Below are positions 1-5,278 of a stretch of DNA of 6,344 nucleotides, piece after piece. Under the pieces are notes generated by a model that did not search any database, was not told where the DNA came from, and saw only the letters and a list, made by a program, of their open reading frames with translations. This DNA comes from Prevotellaceae bacterium (GTDB lineage: Bacteria; Bacteroidota; Bacteroidia; Bacteroidales; UBA932). The stretch covers positions 1 through 6,344 of the forward strand of contig JAITQP010000128.1 in NCBI GenBank assembly GCA_031288885.1. The letters are read 5' to 3'. A program made the translations under genes and the position numbers. Position 1 is the stretch's first letter. Each line of letters begins with the position of its first letter.

Positions 1-231
1 TTGCAGCGTAGCGTTCTCGCGCTGCTGGAGGGCGACCTCCTGAAAAGCCTCGAGCTCTATCCGGCCACCATCCCCATTTTACTTTGCGTGATTTTTACCA
101 TCCTGCACCTAAAACTCAAGCTCAGGCACGGCGCAGCGGTTATCAAGTGGTCTTTTGCGCTCACCGTGGGCGTTATTGTTGCCTTTTGGCTGTACAAGGT
201 GGTGATTTTCTGCTTAATTCCCAACTCCTAA
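1..231 (+). CDS. DUF2752 family small membrane protein, 3' part
   Basis: The frame is open from the first base, so the gene begins outside the window. The TTG at position 1 is probably an internal Leu codon, not a start. The visible residues begin LQRSVLALLEGDL, which matches the segment just after the CPGCG motif in DUF2752 proteins (CPGCGLQRS-like); the cysteines themselves would lie upstream. Two hydrophobic stretches follow, about residues 21-38 and 50-72, separated by a basic loop (KLKLRHG), so this is an integral membrane protein with a hydrophobic C-terminus. The function of the family is not known to me. The TAA stop (229-231) overlaps the stop of the convergent thiL gene, which leaves no room for a terminator between them. 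The family call rests on a short motif and the membrane layout. Confidence 0.75.
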   Translation: MQRSVLALLEGDLLKSLELYPATIPILLCVIFTILHLKLKLRHGAAVIKWSFALTVGVIVAFWLYKVVIFCLIPNS

Positions 232-1241
232 TTATTCTTAAATCCCTGCGCCTGCAACCTCACCGGATTGCCGTTGGGGGGGATGAGTATCGCTCCCTTT
301 TCCGCCTCCACCACGTGCCCAATCACGTGTACGTGCCCCAAATCTTTCACCTTTCCGTGCAGCGAGAGGGGAATGGTGAACAGCAGCTCGTAATCCTCGC
401 CGCCGTTGAGGGCCGCCGTCACCGCGTCAAAGTTCATCTCCTCCGCCATGTCCATGCACTGCTTTGCAATGGGAATTTTATCCAGATAAAGGTGCGCCCC
501 CACGCCGGATTGCTTGCAAATTTGCAGCATGTCGGAGGCAAGCCCGTCCGAAATGTCCACCATGGAGGTAGGCGTTACGTCAGCCTCGCGGAGGTTGAGG
601 ATGAGGTCGCGGTTGGCCTCGGGCTTCAGGTACGGCTCAATGATTTGCTCGTGACCTGCCAGCTGCGGGGCGGCGTTGGGGTTGGCCTCAAACACCCTTT
701 TTTCGCGCTCCAGCAGCAGCAAGCCCATGTACGCCGAGCCGAGGCTGCCGGTGATGCAAATCAGGTCGGTGGGCTTGGCGCCGCTGCGGTAAACCACCCT
801 CTCCGGCTCGCACTCGCCCAGCACGCTTACGCCAATGGTAAGCCCCGTGAGCGACGCAGAGGTGTCGCCCCCCACCAAGTCCACCCCGTGACGCTCGCAC
901 GCCAGCAGCATCCCCTCGTACAGCTCCTCGATGTGCTCCACGCTGAAGCGCTTTGAAATGCCCAGCGATACCACCATTTGCTTCGGGAAGCCGTTCATGG
1001 CGTATATGTCGGAAAAGTTGACCATTGCCGCCTTGTAGCCCAAGTGCTTTAGGGGCACGTAGGTGAGGTCAAAGTGAATGCCCTCGAGCAGCATGTCGGT
1101 GGTGAGCAGGCTGCACATGGCGCTTGGGGCGATAACGGCGGCGTCGTCGCCAACGCCCTTGAGGGTGGAGGCGTTGCGCAGCGGTATTTTTTTTGCAAGC
1201 CGGTCAATCAGACCAAACTCGCCAAGCTCGCTAATGTTCAT
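228..1241 (-). CDS. thiL: Thiamine-monophosphate kinase ThiL
   Basis: ThiL phosphorylates thiamine monophosphate with ATP to give thiamine diphosphate, the active cofactor, in the cytoplasm. At 337 residues it has normal family length and is intact. The expected motifs occur in order: GVGDDAAV at residues 29-36, TTDMLLEGIHF at 47-57, the NFSDIYAMNG segment at 75-84, GGDTS at 124-128, DISDGLASDM at 229-238 and GEDYELLF at 281-288. The acidic residues of these motifs bind Mg-ATP in the PurM/AIR-synthase-like fold. The ATG overlaps the stop of the upstream exonuclease gene in a TCAT (ATGA on the minus strand) at 1238-1241, so translation is probably coupled and no separate promoter is expected. 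The TAG stop overlaps the stop of the convergent membrane-protein gene. No other thi genes are in the window. Confidence 0.96.
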   Translation of the reverse strand: MNISELGEFGLIDRLAKKIPLRNASTLKGVGDDAAVIAPSAMCSLLTTDMLLEGIHFDLTYVPLKHLGYKAAMVNFSDIYAMNGFPKQMVVSLGISKRFSVEHIEELYEGMLLACERHGVDLVGGDTSASLTGLTIGVSVLGECEPERVVYRSGAKPTDLICITGSLGSAYMGLLLLEREKRVFEANPNAAPQLAGHEQIIEPYLKPEANRDLILNLREADVTPTSMVDISDGLASDMLQICKQSGVGAHLYLDKIPIAKQCMDMAEEMNFDAVTAALNGGEDYELLFTIPLSLHGKVKDLGHVHVIGHVVEAEKGAILIPPNGNPVRLQAQGFKNN

Positions 1242-1990
1242 TGGTGGTGGTTGTGTGGGTTAGCGTTTGCCGGCGCGTCCGCCGCTTGCTGCGCCTTGCG
1301 CCGCGCGGAGGCTCTGCGCTGCTTTCTGTAGCGGCTTTTGCGCCCTTTTGCCTTTGCGGTTTTGCTACCCTCCGCCGCATTTTCCGCGGGGGGAGGTGGG
1401 GGCGGCGGAGGCAAAGGTTGGACTTCCAGAAGCTTGAGGTAGATTTCGCGGCACACCCACGCATCGGTGGCGGCGTAGAGCTTTTGCTCGGCGGTGTAGC
1501 GCAGGGCTGCCCAGTTGGAGGTTTGCTGCGACTTGGAGATGCGGAGGTTGAGCACAATTGCCGCAATTTTTTTCAGCGCCTTATCCTCTATCCCGTACCT
1601 GTCGGTGAGCTGCTGCAAATCGACAAAGCCCTGCGGCTTAAACGCGCCGATGCGCTGCATTCCGCGTATATCTTCGCCAATCGCCACGCCAATTTTGAGC
1701 ACCTCCTTGCACTGCAGCAGCGCCACCAGCTCCTTTGGAACGCCGATTTTATCTATGCGAAAAAGAAACGCCTCCTCTGCCGTGGAGAGCTGCAGCAGCG
1801 ACGTACCGTAGTGCACGCCGCGCGTGAAGCTCGGGCGGGTTTCGGTATCGTAGCCCAGTATTGGCTCCTGCATGAGGCGCGATATGGCCGACGACACTTT
1901 TTCGCGCTTGTCAACTACCGTAATTTTTCCTCCAAACGCAACGTAGGGCAACTCTTCTATTTCTTCGTGGGTGATGTGGGTGTTAAACAT
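1238..1990 (-). CDS. DEDDy-type 3'-5' exonuclease with proline-rich and basic C-terminal tail
   Basis: This 250-residue protein has the ribonuclease-D/WRN-type 3'-5' exonuclease fold. The metal-binding acidic residues are visible: D48 and E50 in GYDTETRPSF (Exo I), D107 in GVAIGEDIRGM (Exo II), and Y172 with D176 in LYAATDAW (Exo III), which gives the DEDDy pattern. The catalytic domain ends near residue 190. After it come eight consecutive prolines (194-201), an alanine- and lysine/arginine-rich stretch (about 205-233), and a low-complexity end with several His and Asn residues. There is no HRDC domain, so it is not a full RNase D; the substrate (DNA or RNA) cannot be told from sequence. The ATG at 1990 is the only start consistent with the domain. 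I saw no clear promoter in the 46 bp upstream, which follow the toxin gene. It is coupled to thiL by an ATGA overlap. Confidence 0.9.
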   Translation of the reverse strand: MFNTHITHEEIEELPYVAFGGKITVVDKREKVSSAISRLMQEPILGYDTETRPSFTRGVHYGTSLLQLSTAEEAFLFRIDKIGVPKELVALLQCKEVLKIGVAIGEDIRGMQRIGAFKPQGFVDLQQLTDRYGIEDKALKKIAAIVLNLRISKSQQTSNWAALRYTAEQKLYAATDAWVCREIYLKLLEVQPLPPPPPPPPAENAAEGSKTAKAKGRKSRYRKQRRASARRKAQQAADAPANANPHNHHQ

Positions 1991-2036
1991 TATGATTATT
2001 TAATATGGAAAGAGGGTTATAAACAATTAAGAATGG

Positions 2037-2417
2037 CTACATACCTCTGGGGTTAATGAGCAGTAGCTCCGGGATATTGCTAAAGTGGCTATCGCTTGTG
2101 ATAAGGGTAAGGTCATGTACGATGGCAGTTGCTGCAATAATAGCATCCGGCGTTTTTATTTTTTTGCTTCGCCGGATTTGTATGCAACAATCTACTATTT
2201 GCTGGGAAAGATCCAATATGTTGAATTTATCAACAAACTTCTGTATCGTGGCTTCGTACTCCTCAGAGCTACGCCATGAAAGCGTTTCTATGGCTGTCAT
2301 AATAGAAATATTAGCTGTCATATCTATGACACCCGACACAAAGTTCATTGCCCTATCAGGAAGTTGTCCTAAGATATAATCCGATATTACATTAGTATCT
2401 ATTAGATATTGTCCCAT
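2037..2417 (-). CDS. vapC: VapC-type PIN-domain toxin (putative RNase)
   Basis: The product is a PIN-domain protein of 126 residues, typical VapC length. Toxins of this family are Mg-dependent ribonucleases that cleave RNAs such as tRNA and are neutralised by the neighbouring antitoxin. Numbered from the chosen start, the four acidic positions are D7 in YLIDTNVISDY, E44 in TAIETLSW, D91 in KTPDAIIAATA and D109 in LITSDSHF, so the active site looks complete. I chose the ATG at 2417 because it overlaps the antitoxin stop as TGATG and gives the usual M-x-x-YLIDTN beginning; an in-frame ATG at 2426 would add three residues. GC is visibly lower than in the hldD and thiL genes on either side. The subfamily name VapC is by fold and context; the exact target is not inferable. 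Confidence 0.88.
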   Translation of the reverse strand: MGQYLIDTNVISDYILGQLPDRAMNFVSGVIDMTANISIMTAIETLSWRSSEEYEATIQKFVDKFNILDLSQQIVDCCIQIRRSKKIKTPDAIIAATAIVHDLTLITSDSHFSNIPELLLINPRGM

Positions 2418-2623
2418 CAATCCCATTCTGAGCGGATTTTTTCAACGTGTTTTCTAAAACTTTCAGCGGCTTCCTTAGAAAAACTTCTAAGCTCATCCGA
2501 CACCTTGGCGGTTGGTTCTGGAGTATCCTCTTCCTTTAAAATCATTACTACGCCCACCTTATCCAGCAGGTGCATGAGGTTTAAAGCGGACGGATTGTTT
2601 ACCTCTAACGTCACAGTAGTCAT
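2417..2623 (-). CDS. Antitoxin-like small protein, toxin-proximal copy
   Basis: A 68-residue protein directly upstream of the PIN toxin and overlapping it by one base, the classic antitoxin position. The N-terminal part (MTTVTLEVNN, then a hydrophobic helix to about residue 30) is followed by a variable acidic linker and a conserved charged C-terminus, FSKEAAESFRKHV...RSEW (48-67). I recall a group of Bacteroidota proteins ending in a similar SFxxHxxxxRxEW pattern beside PIN toxins, but I cannot name a Pfam family, and I see no standard AbrB, RHH or Phd DNA-binding motif. The start is the ATG at 2623. It aligns with the ATG of the second copy; the longer reading begins at a TTG and runs into duplicated non-coding sequence. 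The protein is about half identical to the next gene upstream. Confidence 0.8.
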   Translation of the reverse strand: MTTVTLEVNNPSALNLMHLLDKVGVVMILKEEDTPEPTAKVSDELRSFSKEAAESFRKHVEKIRSEWD

Positions 2624-2662
2624 AACAGATTGATTTTTATTATATTGCAAGCAGTCAAATAT

Positions 2663-2869
2663 TCATCCCCATTCCGAGCGCATTTCTTGAACATGCTTCC
2701 TAAAACTCTCAGCGGCTTCTTTGGAAAAAGCGTTTCTAAGTATTTCCGACATCTTACCTGTCTTTGCAGGCTTTGCCTCATTCAGGATCCTTACCGTGCC
2801 CAGCGTCTCCAGCTCGTGCAGGAGATCTAAAGCGAATTGATTGTGTACCTTTAGCTGTATAATAGTCAT
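2663..2869 (-). CDS. Antitoxin-like small protein, promoter-proximal paralogue
   Basis: A second 68-residue antitoxin-like gene, a tandem paralogue of the one downstream. About half of the residues match, including an unbroken 13-residue block at 48-60 (FSKEAAESFRKHV) and a shared RSEW near the C-terminus. The N-terminal half differs more (MTIIQLKVHN against MTTVTLEVNN), and the linker at 31-47 is largely rewritten with compensating gaps. The ATG at 2869 is chosen over an upstream TTG because it matches the start of the paralogue. The gene lies about 20 bases downstream of a good promoter -7 box and 39 bases upstream of the second copy, with no toxin gene between. It could neutralise the same toxin, repress the operon, or protect against a toxin encoded elsewhere. 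The sequence does not decide this. Confidence 0.75.
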   Translation of the reverse strand: MTIIQLKVHNQFALDLLHELETLGTVRILNEAKPAKTGKMSEILRNAFSKEAAESFRKHVQEMRSEWG

Positions 2870-2895
2870 AGCCAATTGATTTTTTAGTTACCCTG

Positions 2896-2903
2896 CAAAA
2901 GTA
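2896..2903 (-). promoter_or_regulatory. Probable promoter of the toxin-antitoxin cassette (-7 box)
   Basis: On the minus strand this reads TACTTTTG followed by CAGG, a full match to the Bacteroidota -7 consensus TAnnTTTG. No exact TTG lies 19-21 bases upstream (the stretch is T-rich), so the -33 element is only partial. Transcription would start near 2889, about 20 bases before the ATG at 2869. The box lies in the 64-bp gap after hldD, so the cassette is probably expressed independently of the genes upstream. Confidence 0.65.
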
Positions 2904-2933
2904 CTTATTTTTACTCAAAAATAAAACACCTTT

Positions 2934-3899
2934 TTACATGTAGCTGTGCGAGGCGAGGTAGCGCGTTACGTAGTCCTCCACTCCGCTCTCCAGCGGGGTG
3001 AACTCTTTGGTATACCCCACGCTTCGCAGCTTGCTCATGTCGGCTTCGGTGAAGTACTGGTACTTTTCGCGAATATCCATCGGCGTGTCGACAAAGGAGA
3101 TGCTTTCGGGGACGCCCATTGCCCGAAAAGTGCTCTTGGTTAAATCAAGAAAGGTGCGCGCTTTGCCTGTGCCCATGTTGTAAATCCCCGATTTGGGGCG
3201 CTTCTCCATCAGGAAGATCATAACGTCGCAGAGGTCTTTGACGTAAACAAAATCGCGCATTTGTCCGCCGTCGGGGTAGGCGGGGTTGTGCGAGCGAAAC
3301 AGCTTCATGCTGCCCGTTTGCCGTATCTGGTTGTAGGCATGAAGCACGACAGAGGCCATGCGCTGCTTGTGGTACTCGTTAGGCCCGTAAACGTTGAAGA
3401 ACTTGAGCCCAGCCCAAAAAAACGGCGCGCGCTGCTGCCTGAGCGCCCACTTGTCGAAATCATTTTTGGACTTGCCGTACAGGTTTAGCGGGACGAAGCG
3501 CTCCACCAGCTCGTGGCTGTCGGAGTAGCCATGCTCGCCGCCGCCGTACGTCGCCGCCGACGAGGCGTATATCAGCGGCAGCCCGAACTCCACGCACGCG
3601 CTCCACACGCGCTGCGAGTAGCCAAGGTTGAGCGTTTGCAGCACCTCCGCGCTTGCCTCGGTGGTGGCGGAGCGCGCCCCAAGGTGAAAAATGAGCTCCA
3701 CGTAGCGGTGGTTGTCCGCGAGCCAGCCAAAAAAGTCGTCCCGCTCCACCAGCGCAGCGTACTTTTTGTGCTCGTAGTTTGGCCTTTTATCTTCGCGCGA
3801 AAAATCATCCACCAGCACGAGGTCGCGGTAGCCCTGCTCGTTGAGCGCTCCTGCCAAGCCGCTGGCAATAAATCCTGCCGCTCCTGTTACTACTATCAT
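2934..3899 (-). CDS. hldD: ADP-L-glycero-D-manno-heptose 6-epimerase HldD (RfaD)
   Basis: HldD converts ADP-D-glycero-D-manno-heptose to the L-glycero form, the heptose donor for the LPS inner core; it is a cytosolic NADP(H)-using extended SDR. At 321 residues it is close to the usual length. The N-terminus TGAAGFIAS (residues 5-13) is the nucleotide-binding loop, with Ala12 where the classical pattern has Gly. Further hallmarks are GARSATTE (74-81), YASSAATYGG (111-120), the catalytic pair Y141 and K145 in NLYGKSKND, FFNVYGPNEYHKQRMAS (167-183, with K178 at the position of the second catalytic residue of the E. coli enzyme), RDFVYVKD (215-222) and NMGTGKA (241-247). The gene lies 39 bp downstream of mqnD on the same strand and is probably co-transcribed with it. 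No other heptose or LPS genes are in view. Confidence 0.93.
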   Translation of the reverse strand: MIVVTGAAGFIASGLAGALNEQGYRDLVLVDDFSREDKRPNYEHKKYAALVERDDFFGWLADNHRYVELIFHLGARSATTEASAEVLQTLNLGYSQRVWSACVEFGLPLIYASSAATYGGGEHGYSDSHELVERFVPLNLYGKSKNDFDKWALRQQRAPFFWAGLKFFNVYGPNEYHKQRMASVVLHAYNQIRQTGSMKLFRSHNPAYPDGGQMRDFVYVKDLCDVMIFLMEKRPKSGIYNMGTGKARTFLDLTKSTFRAMGVPESISFVDTPMDIREKYQYFTEADMSKLRSVGYTKEFTPLESGVEDYVTRYLASHSYM

Positions 3900-3938
3900 C
3901 GTTTTACGTAAAATTTAAGCTGTTAAACAAATATTGAG

Positions 3939-4739
3939 CTACACAAACTCCGGCGCTACCTGCCCGCCGTGCGCCAGCGCAAGGAGCGTGGCGACCGCCT
4001 TTCGCCCCTCGCCGCCGAGGCTTTGCGTGTAGCAGTTCACGAACATGGCAATGTGCTTGTCGATAACCTCGTCGCTCAGCTCGCGGGCGTAGCGCCTCAC
4101 AAAAGTACGACTTTCGTAGGGATTTTGCAAAGCGTAGTCCACGCTGCGGCGTAGCGTCCGCCCAAAGGCTTGCTGCTGCCCGCTGTCCACGCTCTTCCCA
4201 ATGCAGATGCAGCCCAGGGGGATGGGCAGCCCGCTGCGCTGCTCCCACTCCTGCCCAAGGTCGGCCAGCAGGTGCAAGCCTTGCTGCCGGTAGGTGAAGC
4301 GGCTCTCGTGGATGAGCACTCCGGCGTCCGCGTTGCCCTGCAAGATTTCCTGCGGGATATCCGAAAAGAGCTTTTCGCTCAACCGGCTCACCTGCGGAAA
4401 CGCCATGCGCAGCAAAAACGCCGCAGTGGTATACTTTCCCGGGATAGCCACCCGCGTTTCCTCGGTCAGCTTTTGCGGCTTTTTGGCCACCAAAAGCGGC
4501 CCGTTTCCTCTCCCCAGCGCGCTGCCGGCATCCAAAATGGAGTATTTGTCGGCAACGTGGGCGTACGCGGCGTAGCTCAGCTTGGTGGCCTCCGCCTCGC
4601 CGGCAAAGGCTGCGCGGTTGAGCTCCTCCACGTCCGCCAGCCGCACGTCAAACGTCAGGCCTTCGGTATCGACCTTGCCGTGCAGCATGGCGTGGAAAAT
4701 AAAGGTGTCGTTGGGACAGGTGGAAAAAGATAAATGCAT
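3939..4739 (-). CDS. mqnD: 1,4-dihydroxy-6-naphthoate synthase MqnD
   Basis: MqnD converts cyclic dehypoxanthine futalosine to 1,4-dihydroxy-6-naphthoate in the futalosine pathway of menaquinone synthesis. The 266-residue protein has the periplasmic-binding-like fold of the family but no signal peptide, so it acts in the cytoplasm. Signature segments are FSTCPNDTFIFHAMLHGKV (5-23), the ALGRGNGPLLV loop (74-84), AIPGKYTTA (98-106) and VLIHESRFTY (141-150), in which H144 matches the histidine proposed as catalytic in the Thermus enzyme (His145). The related MqnA lacks the CPNDTF signature, which favours MqnD. The ATG at 4739 is the natural start at the edge of the AT-rich intergenic region. The gene is the first of the minus-strand block and has a good promoter about 80 bases upstream. 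The other mqn genes are not in the window. Confidence 0.93.
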   Translation of the reverse strand: MHLSFSTCPNDTFIFHAMLHGKVDTEGLTFDVRLADVEELNRAAFAGEAEATKLSYAAYAHVADKYSILDAGSALGRGNGPLLVAKKPQKLTEETRVAIPGKYTTAAFLLRMAFPQVSRLSEKLFSDIPQEILQGNADAGVLIHESRFTYRQQGLHLLADLGQEWEQRSGLPIPLGCICIGKSVDSGQQQAFGRTLRRSVDYALQNPYESRTFVRRYARELSDEVIDKHIAMFVNCYTQSLGGEGRKAVATLLALAHGGQVAPEFV

Positions 4740-4768
4740 ATTTAGTTAAGGATTTGTTTTTTTTTCTT

Positions 4769-4776
4769 TATCTTTG
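4769..4776 (+). promoter_or_regulatory. Probable promoter of the secreted-protein operon (-7 box)
   Basis: TATCTTTG followed by TGCC is a full match to the Bacteroidota -7 consensus. At the right spacing upstream there is only TTA (4746-4748), so the -33 element is weak. A start near 4783 would give a leader of about 130 bases before the ATG at 4913. It would overlap the 5' leader of mqnD, transcribed from the other strand. Confidence 0.5.
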
Positions 4777-4825
4777 TGCCTTGGTAAACGGGACAATAGA
4801 ATAGAGTTGTTTTTATTCTCATATA

Positions 4826-4856
4826 CAAAAATACAACTTTATTCGCTGATAGCCAA
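4826..4856 (-). promoter_or_regulatory. Promoter of mqnD (-33 TTG and -7 TATTTTTG)
   Basis: On the minus strand a TTG (4854-4856) is followed after exactly 20 bases by TATTTTTG (4826-4833), which fits the Bacteroidota sigma-ABfr consensus TTG-N19-21-TAnnTTTG. The start of transcription would be near 4819, giving an mqnD leader of about 80 bases. The -7 box lies inside an imperfect inverted repeat (GTTGT at 4806-4810 and ACAAC at 4833-4837, with T and A runs inside). Confidence 0.65.
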
Positions 4857-4891
4857 ATTTCTATCCCAGCATAATTTTCACATCACAGCTA

Positions 4892-4909
4892 ATGAGAAAA
4901 CTCATTTAA
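4892..4909 (+). other. Possible five-codon leader ORF inside a small hairpin
   Basis: ATG AGA AAA CTC ATT TAA (MRKLI, stop) ends 3 bases before the ATG of the lipoprotein gene, whose own first codons are similar (ATG AGA CGT ATT). The same bases form a perfect 6-bp stem with an AAAA loop: AATGAG at 4891-4896 and CTCATT at 4901-4906. It could affect initiation at 4913, or it could be a chance copy of the start region. There is no direct evidence that it is translated. Confidence 0.25.
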
Positions 4910-4912
4910 ACA

Positions 4913-5278
4913 ATGAGACGTATTTTTACAATACTTCTGGTTATTACTCTTCTCCATTCTTGCACTGACGATTACTCGTCGGAAGTGTTATATGCCTTGC
5001 AGTGTAGCGGAGAAAACCGTATAGAGCTCGAAAAGGTATTGACCCACTTTTCGCAGAGCCCGGCAGACAGCCTGAAATTTCGGGCTGCGGAGTTCCTCAT
5101 CGGTAGCATGCCCGGACACTACTCCCTGCACAATGTTGCTATCGAAAGGAAAATCGACGAAGAATACTCCAATTTGCCCCTGCTTATTACCAATACGCAG
5201 TTTTGCGGCGCTCGGCAGTACAGTCAGCGTAGGCGTGCCCATTGTAACGGATATTACCTACTATGGGTTTTTCCCTAA
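4913..5278 (+). CDS. Lipoprotein, 5' part of a frameshifted gene
   Basis: The first 97 codons look like a genuine Bacteroidota lipoprotein. A short hydrophobic signal peptide ends in the lipobox LHSC (C17), followed by TDD, acidic residues that resemble the surface-export signal of Bacteroidota lipoproteins. Residues 24-71 (EVLYALQCSGENRIELEKVL, then DSLKFRAAEFLIGSMPGHYS) resemble the N-terminal module I associate with larger Bacteroidales lipoproteins that carry a transglutaminase-like domain; that domain is absent. After F97 the frame gives an unnatural Arg/Cys/Tyr-rich end of about 24 residues, while the frame one base further on continues plausibly. I infer that the real gene runs 4913-5621 (235 residues when one T of 5201-5204 is removed). 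As it stands, the 121-residue product is a truncated fragment. The function is unknown. Confidence 0.6.
   Translation: MRRIFTILLVITLLHSCTDDYSSEVLYALQCSGENRIELEKVLTHFSQSPADSLKFRAAEFLIGSMPGHYSLHNVAIERKIDEEYSNLPLLITNTQFCGARQYSQRRRAHCNGYYLLWVFP

Larger units (their letters stand above)
2417..2898 (-). repeat. Tandem duplication, two units of about 234 bp with a 246-bp period
   Basis: The unit at 2417-2650 is repeated at 2663-2898. Stop codon matches stop codon (2417 and 2663) and start codon matches start codon (2623 and 2869), both offset by exactly 246 bp. Similarity continues past the start codons into the leader: CATA, then a shared ATTGATTTTT run, then TGCAA at 2646-2650 and 2894-2898, with a 2-base indel. 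The duplication therefore included upstream DNA as well as the gene. The divergence between the units suggests that it is not recent. Confidence 0.75.

Noticed and set aside
84..956. A 290-codon plus-strand open frame opposite thiL
   Set aside because: It is antisense to a well-supported thiL, has a His/Arg/Val-rich composition with no family features, and results from the GC-rich codon usage of the real gene.
1241..2056. A 271-codon plus-strand open frame opposite the exonuclease gene
   Set aside because: The opposite strand encodes an intact DEDDy exonuclease. This frame has no motif or domain and begins inside the overlap with thiL.
3513..3911. Plus-strand open frame over the hldD 5' region, and the similar one at 4170-4733 over mqnD
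   Set aside because: Both are shadows of strongly supported minus-strand genes and have Arg/His/Ala-rich translations without recognisable domains.
3902..3913. Perfect 12-bp palindrome TTTTACGTAAAA just before hldD
   Set aside because: A 12-bp palindrome is expected about once or twice by chance in a window of this size, and it lies in an AT-rich spacer with no second copy. I do not call it an operator.
4774..4968. A 64-codon plus-strand frame starting at a TTG across the intergenic region and the lipoprotein start
   Set aside because: The start lies within the promoter -7 box, the translation is low-complexity, and it overlaps the convincing lipoprotein signal peptide in another frame.
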